A DNA stretch of 64,000 nt. Origin: Shewanella fodinae. Its GTDB lineage: Bacteria; Pseudomonadota; Gammaproteobacteria; Enterobacterales; Shewanellaceae. Positions 1 through 13,797 of this stretch are shown piece after piece (the first letter of the stretch is position 1; every line of letters starts with the position of its first letter). The notes beneath the pieces are model-generated. The model was not told the origin of the DNA. It saw only the letters and a list, made by a program, of their open reading frames with translations, and ran no database searches. Made by a program: the position numbers and the translations under genes. The stretch spans positions 1 to 64,000 of the forward strand of contig NZ_BMXW01000016.1 in the NCBI RefSeq assembly GCF_014651955.1, read 5' to 3'.

Positions 1-102
1 TTTCTTCAACAACCGTCAAGTGTTCGAGTAAGTCCATCAGGGCTGCTAATTGCGAAATGGGCAGCCATTAGATCACAGCATAGAGCTACAACTCAACACG
101 GG

Positions 103-1635
103 CTAAAAAGTACGATCCCGCCCTGCCATATCTTGTACTGCAAATCGACCGGTAGCGATCGCGGAGGCACTTGCAAATCCAGGATCTATATATGGATAGT
201 TATCACCATACATTCCGCCAGCAGTTGCACCAGCAGCGTATAATCCCTTAATTGGTTGTCCATTAGCACCTATAACTTGTGACTTATGGTTAATTTTCAA
301 ACCACCGCCCATATCACAAATGGTGCTATCACCCTTCATCGCATAGAATGGAGGAGTAACAATTGGCTTGAGATATTGAGGATCTTTTGCAAAATCCTTA
401 TCAATACCTTCAGCTGCCAGTTGGTTATAGCGCTTAACGGTAGCACTTAATGCTTTTTCGTCGACCCCCATTTTTTTGGCCAATTCTTCTATCGTGTCAG
501 CTTTGAAAGCATAACCACGCTTTTGACCATCCTTGATGACTTTATCAAAATTGGTAATCTTCTGACCTCTGTCGTACATGGTGAAGTAATTGGTGTCTGA
601 ACCATTACCGAACATGAGGTCTTTGCGCTTAGTATCATCCATGATAACAAATGCTTGGTTTCCATAATTTAGGACAGCATTATTTACGATAGTAAAATCA
701 CCTGATAGCCCTTCATTAATAAATCTGCTACCACTGGTATTTACCCACAGAGAATGAGCCTTGAGCATCATATACGCATCCATCATCACTTGTGATGTAT
801 ACATCTCAGCGTAAACAGTGTTGGTTGGAACAAGGCTTTCTCCAATCACTAGATCTGTGTTGGCTGTTTGGGCGCCAATATCAAGCCCCATTTTTATCCC
901 ATCACCGGTATTATGTTTTAAAGCAATAGACTTCAGAGGCGTTCCGTTGATTGACAACTGTGGTGCAAATTTTTTAAGTAATTCTACACTGTTGGCCATT
1001 GATCCTGTTGCCATCAAAACGGCTTTAGCATGAACAGTGATATCACCTTTTAAATCATTATGAGCTAAAATGCCGACAACTTTTCCATTCTTATCCAGTA
1101 ACAGTTTCTTACCGGGTGTTTCGGTAAAGATTTTCCCGCCGTTCTTATCAATGATATTGGTAAGAACACCAATGGCTTGAGGGCCTGGAGCATGATCAGC
1201 ATAAGTATGATAAACCCGATGACCATCTACTGTATCAGTGATCAGTGGCCCCATTGCAATACCACTATCAACCATCCACTGATAGTCGCTTGCTGAATTG
1301 TCGATGATTCTTTTTACAAGAGCTGGATTTGCTTTCCAACCAGAATAGTCCATCGTTTCCTTGAAAGATTTGTCCTTTGTTAGACCAACCATTTCTTTGT
1401 GCTGCAACGCAGTTTCTACCGCATAGGTGCCTTCAATAATGGATAGTTGACCACCTGTATTAGCTAGTTTTTCTAACACAATGGTTTTTATACCATTTTG
1501 AGAAGCATAAGCCGCAGCGGTTAATCCTGCAGTGCCAGAACCAACGATGACCAAATCTGTATTATATTCTTCATCAGCAAATACTGGGCTAGCTATCAAA
1601 GCAGTAACTGCGACAGCTAATATTCCAAGTTTCAT
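103..1635 (-). CDS. Periplasmic FAD-binding fumarate-reductase-fold flavoprotein, substrate unknown
   Basis: A 510-aa flavoprotein of the FAD_binding_2 (fumarate reductase/succinate dehydrogenase flavoprotein) family. Residues 1-20 form a signal peptide ending SPVFA before DEE, so it should act in the periplasm. The dinucleotide fold is at 28-55 (GSGTAG at 32-37, acidic E55), and the C-terminal FAD segment (GLYAAGATAGG) at 464-474. No haem-binding CxxCH is present, so any electron-donor cytochrome would be a separate protein not in this window. By my alignment, the residues that make Shewanella flavocytochrome c a fumarate reductase are missing: the proton-donor Arg is G312 (NEGLSGD), the active-site His before MGG is C440, and the second Arg (normally GANR) is Y480 (GDNY). 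A different substrate is therefore likely. A GGGAG ribosome site precedes the ATG. Divergent subfamilies handle urocanate, acrylates or steroids; I cannot choose among them. Confidence 0.85.
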   Translation of the reverse strand: MKLGILAVAVTALIASPVFADEEYNTDLVIVGSGTAGLTAAAYASQNGIKTIVLEKLANTGGQLSIIEGTYAVETALQHKEMVGLTKDKSFKETMDYSGWKANPALVKRIIDNSASDYQWMVDSGIAMGPLITDTVDGHRVYHTYADHAPGPQAIGVLTNIIDKNGGKIFTETPGKKLLLDKNGKVVGILAHNDLKGDITVHAKAVLMATGSMANSVELLKKFAPQLSINGTPLKSIALKHNTGDGIKMGLDIGAQTANTDLVIGESLVPTNTVYAEMYTSQVMMDAYMMLKAHSLWVNTSGSRFINEGLSGDFTIVNNAVLNYGNQAFVIMDDTKRKDLMFGNGSDTNYFTMYDRGQKITNFDKVIKDGQKRGYAFKADTIEELAKKMGVDEKALSATVKRYNQLAAEGIDKDFAKDPQYLKPIVTPPFYAMKGDSTICDMGGGLKINHKSQVIGANGQPIKGLYAAGATAGGMYGDNYPYIDPGFASASAIATGRFAVQDMAGRDRTF

Positions 1636-1789
1636 TTAATGTCTCCCTAGTTTGCGGAAAATTCGCAAAATAAAAGTAGCTTTGATAACCCATTATTAAT
1701 ACCGACATAAGTCTGTGATATATATTTTATTTGAAATTTATTCATAAAAATCAAATAGATAGTTTTTTGTCTATACAAACTTATTACAA

Positions 1790-1831
1790 AATATGTGAAC
1801 CACATATTAAAAATATGTGCAATCACATCAT
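1790..1831. promoter_or_regulatory. Two adjacent dyad repeats, candidate operator of the flavoprotein gene
   Basis: The first dyad is AATATGTG-3 nt-CACATATT (1790-1808), perfect over 8-bp arms. The second has ATGTG/CACAT arms at 1815-1819 and 1824-1828 with a 4-nt spacer. Their centres are about two helical turns apart, which suits a cooperatively bound dimeric regulator. They lie 155-196 bp upstream of the flavoprotein start. The binding protein is unknown. Confidence 0.35.
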
Positions 1832-2248
1832 ATTTAATTTATAAGCCAATACCAGAATATTAGAATATTTGGAAATAAACATTTAGACAAAATCATGAAG
1901 TATCTCAGCGCAAGAAAAAACCTTAAACTTAATATCATCAATGTAGAATATTAGAGTGGAATTCTTATTCATATTATTAGAAGATTTGTGTAATTTCACA
2001 CTGTATGGATAGTTGTGAAATACTTCCCAACAATCAATAAGAACGGTGATATTTTTATGTCATAAATGGTGGGAGTTAGGAAACGTGCAATAAGTCCTCG
2101 CCAAGCTGAACAGGCAAACATAAACAAATGAAAAACAGTTAAATATCTTTTAATTTAAGAATTATTCTTACCTTGTCTTAGTTTTGACAACTAAATAAGA
2201 AGTTTTTAATCATTTTCATTTCTATTCAATACCAATATTAAAATAACA

Positions 2249-2290
2249 AAAAGTCCAGTATGCTTTTTCAATAAACACAACTGGACTTTT
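2249..2290 (-). terminator. Rho-independent terminator downstream of glmS
   Basis: Inverted repeat AAAAGTCCAGT (2249-2259) and ACTGGACTTTT (2280-2290) around a 20-nt AT-rich loop. A T-run follows the stem on the minus strand. It lies 54 nt past the glmS stop codon. Confidence 0.75.
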
Positions 2291-2343
2291 CACGTTAGAT
2301 CTATCTTTATAGCCTACACACCTATAAAAATAACATATTGATT

Positions 2344-4173
2344 TTATTCAACAGTTACTGATTTTGCGAGGTTGCGTGGCTGGTCAACATCAGTGCCTTT
2401 TATCAAAGCTACATGATAAGAAAGCAGTTGTAACGGCAAGGTGTAGATCAGCGGTGCAATAAACTCATCGCAGTGGGGTACGGGGATAACCTTCATGGAG
2501 TCGTCTGACTGGAAGGCAGCATCCACATCGGCAAACACATACATCAAGCCGCCCCGGGCGCGCACTTCTTCTACGTTGGATTTGAGCTTTTCCAGCAATT
2601 CATTGTTGGGCGCTACCACAATCACAGGCATATCGGCATCGATCAACGCTAATGGCCCGTGTTTCAGTTCACCCGAGGCATAAGCTTCTGCATGGATATA
2701 AGAAATCTCTTTTAGCTTTAGCGCACCTTCCATGGCAATAGGGTACTGATCGCCACGGCCTAAAAACAATGCATGGCTCTTGTCGGCAAAGTCTTCAGCC
2801 AAATCGGCAATGGTTTCGTCCAGCCCTAAGGTTTGTTCCACTTTTGCCGGCAAAGATTGCAAGCTGTGAACCATAGCAGTTTCAGTGTCGGCACTCATAC
2901 CATTGTAACGGCCGATAACCGCTGTCAGCATCAGCAATCCGGCTAACTGCACGGTAAAGGCTTTTGTTGATGCCACACCGATTTCCGCGCCCGCTTTCAT
3001 CATGTACGCCATATCGGATTCGCGCACTAAAGACGAACCGGGCACGTTACAGATGGTCAACGAGGCTTTATACCCCATCTGTTTTGCCAAGCGTAATGCG
3101 GCCAGAGTATCGGCCGTTTCACCCGACTGAGAGATAGTGACAAACAAACTGTCTGGGTAAGTGAAAGATTTGCGATAGCGAAACTCGGAGGCAATTTCCA
3201 CATTACAGGAAACCCCCGCCCATTGTTCCAACCAGTAACGGGCGGTCATGGCTGCGTGATAACTGGTGCCACAGGCGATGATCTGTACGTGACGAATACC
3301 TTGTAGCAAAGCTGCAGCATTTTCACCAAAAGCCGATGGCAGCACCTGACCATGGGCGATACGGCCGTCCATAGTGAGGGTTAGCGCCAGTGGTTGTTCG
3401 TGGATCTCTTTCAGCATGTAATGCCGATATTCACCTTTATCACCGGCATCATGAGTGATTTCAGACTCTTTAATCTCACGTTCAACGGCTTCACCTTGGC
3501 TGTTAAAGATACTCACTTTCCGGCGGGTAATTTCAGCAACATCACCTTCTTCTAGGTAAGAAAAAGAACGGGTTACCGGTAATAATGCCAGTTGATCTGA
3601 CGCGACAAAGTTTTCACCCAGACCATAACCCACTACCAACGGACTGCCACTGCGCGCGACCACTAAGCGTTCGCTGTCGCGGCGATCAATCACAACTGTG
3701 CCATAGGCACCTTGCAGTTGTTTTACGGTAGCCTGCACCGCCGCCAGCAAGGTTTCATGGGTTTTCAGCTCATGGTGCACCAGATGACAGATCACCTCGG
3801 TATCGGTATCTGATTCAAACTGATAACCCTGTGCTTGCAGCTTTGCTCGCAATTCAGTGTGGTTTTCAATAATACCGTTGTGTACCACGGCGATATCACC
3901 ACTGGATTGGTGGGGATGGGCATTGCGTTCGTTAGGCTCGCCATGTGTTGCCCAGCGGGTGTGGGCAATACCAGTACCACCAGACAATGGATGCTGTGCC
4001 AGTGCATCGGCCAACTCCTGCACTTTACCCACGCGGCGCACACGCTGCAGTTGCTGTTCATAGATAACGGCCATGCCGGCAGAGTCGTAGCCGCGATATT
4101 CCAGCCGCTTCAAGCCTTCCAGCAAAATTTCCATCACATCCCTTTGCGCCACGGCGCCAACTATTCCACACAT
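2344..4173 (-). CDS. glmS: Glutamine-fructose-6-phosphate aminotransferase (isomerising)
   Basis: A 609-aa cytosolic enzyme that converts fructose-6-phosphate and glutamine into glucosamine-6-phosphate, the first step towards UDP-GlcNAc. The N-terminal glutaminase domain begins MCGIVGAV, with Cys2 as nucleophile after Met removal. Two SIS sugar-isomerase domains follow from about residue 290, and the protein ends in the family tail [11 protein letters not shown]. Length is normal. It starts 20 nt after the DeoR-family gene on the same strand, so the two are probably co-transcribed. glmU, next upstream, makes the later steps of the same pathway. The region past the C-terminus is the usual Tn7 attachment site, but no Tn7 is present. 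Confidence 0.98.
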   Translation of the reverse strand: MCGIVGAVAQRDVMEILLEGLKRLEYRGYDSAGMAVIYEQQLQRVRRVGKVQELADALAQHPLSGGTGIAHTRWATHGEPNERNAHPHQSSGDIAVVHNGIIENHTELRAKLQAQGYQFESDTDTEVICHLVHHELKTHETLLAAVQATVKQLQGAYGTVVIDRRDSERLVVARSGSPLVVGYGLGENFVASDQLALLPVTRSFSYLEEGDVAEITRRKVSIFNSQGEAVEREIKESEITHDAGDKGEYRHYMLKEIHEQPLALTLTMDGRIAHGQVLPSAFGENAAALLQGIRHVQIIACGTSYHAAMTARYWLEQWAGVSCNVEIASEFRYRKSFTYPDSLFVTISQSGETADTLAALRLAKQMGYKASLTICNVPGSSLVRESDMAYMMKAGAEIGVASTKAFTVQLAGLLMLTAVIGRYNGMSADTETAMVHSLQSLPAKVEQTLGLDETIADLAEDFADKSHALFLGRGDQYPIAMEGALKLKEISYIHAEAYASGELKHGPLALIDADMPVIVVAPNNELLEKLKSNVEEVRARGGLMYVFADVDAAFQSDDSMKVIPVPHCDEFIAPLIYTLPLQLLSYHVALIKGTDVDQPRNLAKSVTVE

Positions 4174-4193
4174 GTTATTTCCTGCATTACGTC

Positions 4194-4967
4194 TTAGTTT
4201 GAAGATTGATAAGGCACCAGCAATACTTCGATGCCGTGCCCACGAATAATGTCTGCCGCCTGCGAAGATAGACGCTCATCGGTAATGACTGTAGATATCT
4301 GTTCCCAAGGCAATTCTAGGTTGGGAATACGCCGCTGCAGCTTGTCGGATTCCAACATCACTACCACCTGTTGTGATACTTCCGCCATCACTTTGCTGAG
4401 ATTGGTGAGTTCATTGAAAGTGGTAGTGCCGCGGTTCAGATCGATACCATCCGCGCCAATAAACAGTTGGTCAAAGTTATAGGAGCGCAATACCTGCTCA
4501 GCCATCTGCCCCTGAAACGATTCGGAATGTGGATCCCAAGTACCGCCGGTCATCAATAATGTTGGCTCATTTTCCAGTTCGTGAATGGCATTAGCGAGTT
4601 GCAGGGAGTTGGTCATTACCACCAGCCCGCGCTTTTCATTTAACTCGGGAATAAGCCCCAGGGTAGTGGAACCACAGTCAATGATGATGCGGTTATGATC
4701 GCGAATAAGTTCTGCGGCTTTGTGAGCAATGGCTAACTGATTTACGGATGGGCCCCGCAGTGGCACTGCCAGTTCCTGAGGTAACGGCACGGCACCACCA
4801 TAACGTCGCAGCAGTAATCCATCATTTTCCAGCGCTGCCAAGTCTTTGCGGATAGTGACTTCTGAGGTCTCAAACGCTTGTGCCAGTTGTTCAACACTGA
4901 CTTCGCCGGAGTGATTTAACTGTTCAACAATTGCTCGGCGCCGTTGCTGGGTGTTCCTTTTTATCAT
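4194..4967 (-). CDS. DeoR-family transcriptional regulator next to glmS
   Basis: A 257-aa DeoR-type repressor. The N-terminal winged helix-turn-helix (about residues 6-60) carries the family signature around [25 protein letters not shown] (split: [10 protein letters not shown], then [15 protein letters not shown]). The C-terminal sensor domain has the sugar-phosphate-isomerase-like fold, with IDCGSTT, the MTNS box (118-121) and the GADGID stretch. Such sensors usually bind a phosphosugar. Its position directly ahead of glmS suggests it controls amino-sugar synthesis. The ligand is inferred, not shown. Confidence 0.9.
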   Translation of the reverse strand: MIKRNTQQRRRAIVEQLNHSGEVSVEQLAQAFETSEVTIRKDLAALENDGLLLRRYGGAVPLPQELAVPLRGPSVNQLAIAHKAAELIRDHNRIIIDCGSTTLGLIPELNEKRGLVVMTNSLQLANAIHELENEPTLLMTGGTWDPHSESFQGQMAEQVLRSYNFDQLFIGADGIDLNRGTTTFNELTNLSKVMAEVSQQVVVMLESDKLQRRIPNLELPWEQISTVITDERLSSQAADIIRGHGIEVLLVPYQSSN

Positions 4968-5091
4968 TTATCGATAGCTTAAGTTTCGATTTGAAAGAAA
5001 TTATATTCAAACAAAACTTAACCACAAGCACTTTTTGCGCTTATTAGCTCCTTTATTAAGCCACCATTAAGCAAGAGTAGATAGCAGGCAC

Positions 5092-5118
5092 AAAAAAGCA
5101 CCCGTTAACGAGTGCTTT
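5092..5118 (-). terminator. Rho-independent terminator of glmU
   Basis: Stem AAAGCAC/GTGCTTT (5095-5101 with 5112-5118) with a 10-nt loop. On the minus strand it is followed by a run of T. It lies 20-50 nt past the glmU stop codon. Confidence 0.75.
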
Positions 5119-5139
5119 CGAAACGAAACTTAAAAAAGA

Positions 5140-6504
5140 CTATTTAGCTTTTTTTACTGGTCGTTGCCAACCTCTGATATGTTTTTGTTTTACCCGGGTA
5201 ATGACCAGTTCGTTTTCACCAACATCCTTGGTAATGGTGGAACCCGCCCCCAAAGTGGCACCTTTGGCAATGGATACTGGGGCCACCAGCTGCGTATCAC
5301 TGCCCACAAATACATCATCCCCAATTACGGTAAGGTGCTTGTTGGCACCATCATAGTTGCAGGTGATAGTGCCAGCACCAATATTGACGCCTTTACCTAT
5401 CTGCGCATCGCCCAAATACGTCAGATGCCCGGCTTTAGAACCTTCCCCCAACACCGCTTTTTTCATTTCCACAAAATTACCCACATGAGCATCCGCTTTC
5501 AATTCAGCGCCAGGACGCAAACGGGCAAATGGGCCAGCATTGGCATTTACCCCTATTTTGGCACCTTCAACAATGGTATAGGGTTTCACCTCGCCGCCAT
5601 CGGCTATTTCACAATCTATAAGAATCGCACCCGCACCTATGGTGACGTTATTACCAAGCACCACTTTGCCTTCAAAGATGACATTGATATCAATCATCAC
5701 ATCTTGGCCAACGGTCACATCTCCGCGAATATCGATACGGGCAGGATCTCTAAGATTGGCACCATTGAGCATCAGTTGCTCAGCCATGCGCGCCTGATAA
5801 GCACGCTCCAGTGCCGCCAGTTGCACCCGATTATTCGCGCCTTCGGTTTCAATGGCATCCGCCGGATGAGCGGTGGTGATAGTGACATTATCCCGATGAG
5901 CCATCGCTACCACATCAGTAAGATAAAACTCTCCTTGGGCATTGTTATTGTTCAATTGGCTCAGCCAATGTTTTAGCTGTTTGCCAGGCAACGCCATAAT
6001 GCCGCTATTCACTTCAGTGATTGCCAGTTGCGCTGCGGTTGCATCTTTCTGCTCCACAATGCCAACAACCTTACCGTTTTCTCGCAAAATACGGCCATAA
6101 CCGCTGGGGTTCGCCAGATTCACTGTGAGCATTGCCACCCCACCGGGCTGGCGACTTTGTAACAACGCCTGTAAGGTCTGTTCACGAATAAGCGGCACGT
6201 CACCGTATAGCACCAATACTGTGTCTTCATCGTTTATGTATGGGATCGCCTGTGCCACCGCATGACCCGTTCCCAACTGCTGTGGCTGCTCCACCCAATT
6301 TAGTTGAGGATCGGTAATGGCTGCCTGTAGTTGCGCGCCACCATAGCCATACACCAGATTAATCTGTGCGGCATCAAGGGCTTTGGCGGTATCGATAACA
6401 TGCTGCACCATACTTTTGTGGGCAACTTTGTGCAGGACTTTAGGCAAATCAGAACGCATCCGGGTTCCCTTTCCGGCCGCGAGGATCACAACATTGAGCG
6501 ACAT
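5140..6504 (-). CDS. glmU: Bifunctional GlcNAc-1-P uridyltransferase / GlcN-1-P acetyltransferase
   Basis: A 454-aa enzyme that acetylates glucosamine-1-phosphate and couples it to UTP, giving UDP-GlcNAc for peptidoglycan and LPS. The N-terminal nucleotidyltransferase has LAAGKGTRM near residues 8-16. The C-terminal left-handed beta-helix shows hexapeptide repeats ([31 protein letters not shown]). I place the start at the ATG at 6504, preceded by AGGAAG and beginning [11 protein letters not shown]. The open frame runs upstream to 6585, but those 27 residues are not family-like. Transcription continues from the atp operon side after a terminator. Confidence 0.97.
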   Translation of the reverse strand: MSLNVVILAAGKGTRMRSDLPKVLHKVAHKSMVQHVIDTAKALDAAQINLVYGYGGAQLQAAITDPQLNWVEQPQQLGTGHAVAQAIPYINDEDTVLVLYGDVPLIREQTLQALLQSRQPGGVAMLTVNLANPSGYGRILRENGKVVGIVEQKDATAAQLAITEVNSGIMALPGKQLKHWLSQLNNNNAQGEFYLTDVVAMAHRDNVTITTAHPADAIETEGANNRVQLAALERAYQARMAEQLMLNGANLRDPARIDIRGDVTVGQDVMIDINVIFEGKVVLGNNVTIGAGAILIDCEIADGGEVKPYTIVEGAKIGVNANAGPFARLRPGAELKADAHVGNFVEMKKAVLGEGSKAGHLTYLGDAQIGKGVNIGAGTITCNYDGANKHLTVIGDDVFVGSDTQLVAPVSIAKGATLGAGSTITKDVGENELVITRVKQKHIRGWQRPVKKAK

Positions 6505-6586
6505 AACCACTTCCTTTAGCAAATGACCGCCACATTCTAACCAAATTGCCGGTCTGTTGCAGTGTCTATCCCAGATTGCGGGCAAT

Positions 6587-6613
6587 AAAAAAGGCGCCTG
6601 ATGGCGCCTTTTT
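6587..6613 (-). terminator. Rho-independent terminator of the atp operon
   Basis: Near-perfect hairpin AAAAGGCGCC-TGAT-GGCGCCTTTTT between atpC and glmU. It has A/T runs on both sides, so it could work in either direction. The atp operon is its natural client. Confidence 0.85.
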
Positions 6614-6626
6614 CAGCAGAGTTACA

Positions 6627-7055
6627 TTATCTGGCAATGTTCTTCTTGATGGTTTCGACCACACGCAACTGAGCAATGGCTTTAGCCAGCTCAATTGCTG
6701 CTGCCGCGTAATCAAAGTCACCACCGGCTTTGGCCATTTCGGCTTCGGCACGACGCTTGGCTTCTACAGCGGCCTGTTCGTCAATCTCATCGGCACGCAT
6801 TACGACATCAGCCAATACGGATACAGAAGAAGGCTGTACTTCGAGGATACCCCCGGACAGATAAAACACTTCTTCGGAACCATTTTGTTTGACGATGCGC
6901 GCCATGCCAGGTTTGATATTAGTCAGCAGTGGCGTATGGCCGGGCATTACCCCTAGCTCACCTTCTGAACCTGTTACCTGTAAACTGGCAACCAGTCCGG
7001 AATAGATTTTGCTTTCTGCACTGACGATATCAAGTTGTACTGTCATGGCTGCCAT
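6627..7055 (-). CDS. atpC: F1Fo ATP synthase subunit epsilon
   Basis: A 142-aa central-stalk subunit of F1 that inhibits ATP hydrolysis and joins gamma to the c-ring. The N-terminal beta-sandwich contains [14 protein letters not shown] (about residues 31-44). The C-terminal helical hairpin starts near 90 with an Ala/Glu-rich stretch. The gene may start at the second Met ([12 protein letters not shown], 7046). It is the last gene of the atp operon, 35 nt after atpD, and is followed by a strong terminator. Confidence 0.97.
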   Translation of the reverse strand: MAAMTVQLDIVSAESKIYSGLVASLQVTGSEGELGVMPGHTPLLTNIKPGMARIVKQNGSEEVFYLSGGILEVQPSSVSVLADVVMRADEIDEQAAVEAKRRAEAEMAKAGGDFDYAAAAIELAKAIAQLRVVETIKKNIAR

Positions 7056-7090
7056 CCCGTTCTCCTATAAAACCAGAGAGTAGTCTCTGA

Positions 7091-9375
<2,285 letters not shown>

Positions 9376-9427
9376 CTCTACTCTCCAATCTGGACCAGAG
9401 GTGCCTTAACTGGCACCTCGCGTGTTA

Positions 9428-10969
9428 TTACCAGGTTTGGGTTGCCACGAACTTTTCGAGACCAGCTTTCAGTTCACCTTCGATATCGGCGTTATAGTCG
9501 CCGGTTTCGTTGATGAGCTTCATCAGCTCGGCATGCTCGCTGTTCATGAAGGAGAGCAGGGCAGCTTCAAAATCACCGATTTTCTTCAGTTCAACGCTTT
9601 TCAGGAAGCCTTTTTCTGCAGCGAAAATAGACACAGCCTGATCAGCAACGCTCATCGGTGCATATTGCTTCTGCTTCATCAGTTCAGTTACACGTTCACC
9701 GTGTTCCAATTGAGCACGGGTCGCGTCATCCAAATCGGAGGCGAACTGAGAGAAAGCAGCCAGCTCTCGGTACTGTGCCAGTGCGGTACGGATACCACCG
9801 GACAGTTTCTTGATGATTTTGGTCTGCGCGGCACCACCTACACGAGAAACCGAAATACCTGGGTTAACCGCTGGACGTAAGCCAGAGTTAAACAGGTCAG
9901 TTTCCAGGAAGATCTGACCATCAGTAATCGAAATTACGTTAGTCGGTACGAATGCAGATACGTCACCAGCCTGGGTTTCAATAATAGGCAGGGCGGTCAA
10001 TGAACCGGTTTTGCCTTTTACTTCACCGTTAGTGAATTTTTCTACATATTCTTCGTTCACACGGGAAGCACGTTCCAGCAAACGAGAATGCAGATAGAAA
10101 ACGTCGCCTGGGTAAGCTTCACGTCCTGGTGGACGCTTGAGCAACAGTGAAATCTGACGATATGCAACGGCCTGTTTAGTCAGGTCGTCGTATACGATCA
10201 GCGCATCTTCACCGCGATCACGGAAGTATTCACCCATAGAACAACCGGAATATGGCGCCAGATACTGCAAAGCGGCAGCTTCTGAAGCGGTAGCCACTAC
10301 GACGATAGTATTCGCCAGTGCACCGTGTTCTTCCAGTTTGCGTACGATGTTAGCGATGGTAGAAGCTTTCTGACCAATCGCCACATAGATACATTTAATG
10401 CCAGAATTTTTCTGGTTGATGATGGCATCAATGGCTAAAGCGGTTTTACCGATCTGACGGTCACCAATGATCAGCTCACGCTGACCTCGACCGATTGGGA
10501 TCATGGAGTCAACTGCTTTATAACCCGTCTGTACGGGTTGTGATACTGACTTACGGTCAATAACACCCGGAGCAATCACTTCAACAGGAGCAAAGCCATC
10601 ATTTTCGATAGGACCTTTACCGTCGATAGGTTCACCCAGGGTATTTACAACACGACCCAGCAGACCACGACCTACCGGCACCTGCAAAATGCGACCAGTA
10701 GTTTTTACTTTGATACCCTCAGCCAAATCGGCATAAGGACCCATTACTACGGCACCGACAGAATCACGTTCAAGGTTCAACGCAATTGCATATCGATTAC
10801 CAGGCAGCTCGATCATTTCACCCTGCATGACATCGGCCAGGCCGTGGATGCGGATGATACCGTCACTTACCGAAACGATTGTACCTTCGTTACGGGCTTC
10901 GCTGACAACGTCGAACTGCTCGATCCGCTGCTTAATCAGATCGCTGATTTCAGTGGAATTCAGTTGCAT
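9428..10969 (-). CDS. atpA: F1Fo ATP synthase subunit alpha
   Basis: A 513-aa non-catalytic nucleotide-binding subunit of F1. The P-loop GDRQIGKT is near residue 170 and the conserved [14 protein letters not shown] near 363. The ATG at 10969 (MQLNSTEIS) is chosen because GGGAG lies 8 nt upstream. A TTG two codons earlier is too close to that site. It is separated from atpH by 14 nt. Confidence 0.98.
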   Translation of the reverse strand: MQLNSTEISDLIKQRIEQFDVVSEARNEGTIVSVSDGIIRIHGLADVMQGEMIELPGNRYAIALNLERDSVGAVVMGPYADLAEGIKVKTTGRILQVPVGRGLLGRVVNTLGEPIDGKGPIENDGFAPVEVIAPGVIDRKSVSQPVQTGYKAVDSMIPIGRGQRELIIGDRQIGKTALAIDAIINQKNSGIKCIYVAIGQKASTIANIVRKLEEHGALANTIVVVATASEAAALQYLAPYSGCSMGEYFRDRGEDALIVYDDLTKQAVAYRQISLLLKRPPGREAYPGDVFYLHSRLLERASRVNEEYVEKFTNGEVKGKTGSLTALPIIETQAGDVSAFVPTNVISITDGQIFLETDLFNSGLRPAVNPGISVSRVGGAAQTKIIKKLSGGIRTALAQYRELAAFSQFASDLDDATRAQLEHGERVTELMKQKQYAPMSVADQAVSIFAAEKGFLKSVELKKIGDFEAALLSFMNSEHAELMKLINETGDYNADIEGELKAGLEKFVATQTW

Positions 10970-10983
10970 GCTCAAACTCCCAA

Positions 10984-11517
10984 TTACGATTGCAGCTTAT
11001 CAGACAAACGGTCGAGTTTGCCGCGGACTGACCCGTCAATCACAAGGTCACCTGCTTTGATAATAACGCCAGCGATTAGCTTGGCATCGACGCTACAATT
11101 CAGCTTAACTTTGCGTGCGAGACGTTTCTCTAGAGAAGCACAAATCTGCTCAATCTGAGTTTCAGCCAACGGTGTCGCAGACACTACACTGGCTTCAACT
11201 TCTTTGGCCCATTCAAGGCGATACTCAGCATATTGCTGAGCAACAGCAGGCAGTACTTCTAAGCGATCGTTTTCGGCCATTACCTTGATCAGATTTTGAC
11301 CATGGGCATCCATCTGTTCGCCGCACACTTTAATAAACAAGTCTGCTAAACGATCACTGGCCATCACTCCGGCCAGTAGCGGCTTCATGGTCTCGTTTTC
11401 ACTGACCAACGCGGCAAAATTGAGCATTTCTGCCCATTTTTCCACGGCCTGATGTTCAACCGCAAAATCAAAAGCTGCCTTTGCATAAGGACGAGCAATG
11501 GTGGTTAACTCAGCCAT
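10984..11517 (-). CDS. atpH: F1Fo ATP synthase subunit delta
   Basis: A 177-aa peripheral-stalk subunit (OSCP-type) that ties F1 to the b subunits. It begins [19 protein letters not shown] and carries the C-terminal family motif [19 protein letters not shown]. Length is normal. It is 15 nt after atpF. Confidence 0.98.
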   Translation of the reverse strand: MAELTTIARPYAKAAFDFAVEHQAVEKWAEMLNFAALVSENETMKPLLAGVMASDRLADLFIKVCGEQMDAHGQNLIKVMAENDRLEVLPAVAQQYAEYRLEWAKEVEASVVSATPLAETQIEQICASLEKRLARKVKLNCSVDAKLIAGVIIKAGDLVIDGSVRGKLDRLSDKLQS

Positions 11518-11532
11518 AACTCCACTCCCTTA

Positions 11533-12003
11533 TCAAATTTCCGCAACAAGTTTATCAACTATGTCACGCTGGGCGGCTTCATCAATCGAACGCTCGAGGA
11601 TTTTCTCTGCACCAACAATGGCAAGAGTGGCAAGCTGCTTACGCAGTTCCTCTTTCACGCGATTACGTTCAGCTTCAATTTCTGCTTGACCCTGAGCGAT
11701 AATTTTTGAACGCTCAGCGTCTGCTTCGGCTTTGGCTTCGTCAATGATCTGAGCCTTGCGTTTGTTAGCAGACTCGATGATTTCGTTGGCGGTAGCCTTG
11801 GCTTCTTTGAGTTGTTCTGAGGCTTTCACCTGAGCCAACTCCAGGTCTTTAGCTGCACGGTCAGCGTCAGCAAGACCATCAGCAATCCTTTTCTGGCGCT
11901 CTTCGATGGCACTCATCAAAGGCGGCCAAACAAACTTCATGCAGAACCACACGAAGATAAAAAAGGCGACCGTCTGACCGATTAGGGTAGCGTTGATATT
12001 CAC
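11533..12003 (-). CDS. atpF: F1Fo ATP synthase subunit b
   Basis: A 156-aa peripheral stalk protein. One N-terminal membrane helix (residues 5-25, starting [20 protein letters not shown]) is followed by a long charged coiled coil rich in Ala, Glu, Lys and Arg that dimerises in the cytoplasm. Length is normal. It is 33 nt after atpE. Confidence 0.98.
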   Translation of the reverse strand: MNINATLIGQTVAFFIFVWFCMKFVWPPLMSAIEERQKRIADGLADADRAAKDLELAQVKASEQLKEAKATANEIIESANKRKAQIIDEAKAEADAERSKIIAQGQAEIEAERNRVKEELRKQLATLAIVGAEKILERSIDEAAQRDIVDKLVAEI

Positions 12004-12036
12004 AACAGCCTCCTAGTTAGATTAAAGACAGAAGCA

Positions 12037-12309
<273 letters not shown>

Positions 12310-12359
12310 CTAAATCTATGTTAGTTAATGATTTAGTTTAAAAATTTCTTCAGCAATCC

Positions 12360-13175
<816 letters not shown>

Positions 13176-13184
13176 TCATCCCAC

Positions 13185-13568
13185 TTAACTTTGCTTGAAG
13201 TATAAAGGAGCTGTCCAATGCACAATTAACCCCAGCAAATAACAAACAAAAAGCGGCATAAATGCAGCTTTAAATGTTAAAAAAACTAATGAAAATAATG
13301 CAATAGTTAACAGCAACTTTACCGCTTCCCCCCAGTAAAAGCCTTTTAACACTTTTGCTGTGGCGCTGGCTCCCATATGAGAGAACGCCAGGGTAGCGAA
13401 CACGAAATTGGGGATCACAGCGATAACCGCACCAGCTAATGCTGACAGACCACTGTTGACCCCCTGCATAACGAAAAAGACCGTCGATGCCAATCCAGTA
13501 ACCGTGGCTTGCAACATAATCAGTTTGTAAGCTGACCGGCGGCCACGACGAGCCAGATTGTCAATCAA
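13185..13568 (-). CDS. atpI: ATP synthase assembly protein AtpI, TTG start
   Basis: A 127-aa integral membrane protein with four predicted helices, first gene of the atp operon. It assists c-ring assembly or Mg2+ handling in related bacteria. I start it at the TTG at 13568 (LIDNLARRGRRSAYK), which has GGAG exactly 8 nt upstream, and whose product matches the usual family length. An in-frame ATG at 13691 would add 41 residues unlike AtpI. The family is poorly conserved; the call rests on hydrophobic pattern, the RRSAYKLIM start and position. Confidence 0.85.
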   Translation of the reverse strand: MIDNLARRGRRSAYKLIMLQATVTGLASTVFFVMQGVNSGLSALAGAVIAVIPNFVFATLAFSHMGASATAKVLKGFYWGEAVKLLLTIALFSLVFLTFKAAFMPLFVCYLLGLIVHWTAPLYFKQS

Positions 13569-13797
13569 TCGATCTTCTCCGTAATTTTCTTTTTGTTTCG
13601 GTGACCGAGTTTGAAAATTCTGGGCCACCAGCGCAAAAAGCTTGCGAAAGTATACCTTTTCGAAGCATTCGCGCAACGTTGAGGATATCAAAAAAAAAGC
13701 GCGTAAACGTGATTTAGCGCCAAGTTATAAAAGCATTTACCGTTTTAATGTAATTAACTTACATTATCTTTTATTTATTGATATTTTTTCGCGTAAA

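Larger units (their letters stand above)
1636..2343. other. 708-bp AT-rich intergenic region upstream of the flavoprotein gene
   Basis: No convincing coding sequence. It carries a pair of dyad repeats (1790-1808 and 1813-1831) that may be operators for the flavoprotein gene, and the glmS terminator at its right end (2249-2290). The rest is very AT-rich and unassigned. Confidence 0.6.

Noticed and set aside
1-102. Partial gene at the left edge
   Set aside because: Short open stretches exist on both strands (for example one ending at 31), but none is long enough to support.
1985-2020. CRP site in the flavoprotein upstream region
   Set aside because: TGTG and CACA half-sites are present, but the spacing is 6 rather than the 8 needed between those tetramers.
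2250-2400. Tn7 insertion at the glmS end
   Set aside because: The attTn7 region is present, but a normal glmS terminator follows and no Tn7 end or tns gene is seen.
5164-5976. 270-aa open frame opposite glmU
   Set aside because: Antisense shadow of a conserved gene; no ribosome site and no recognisable domain.
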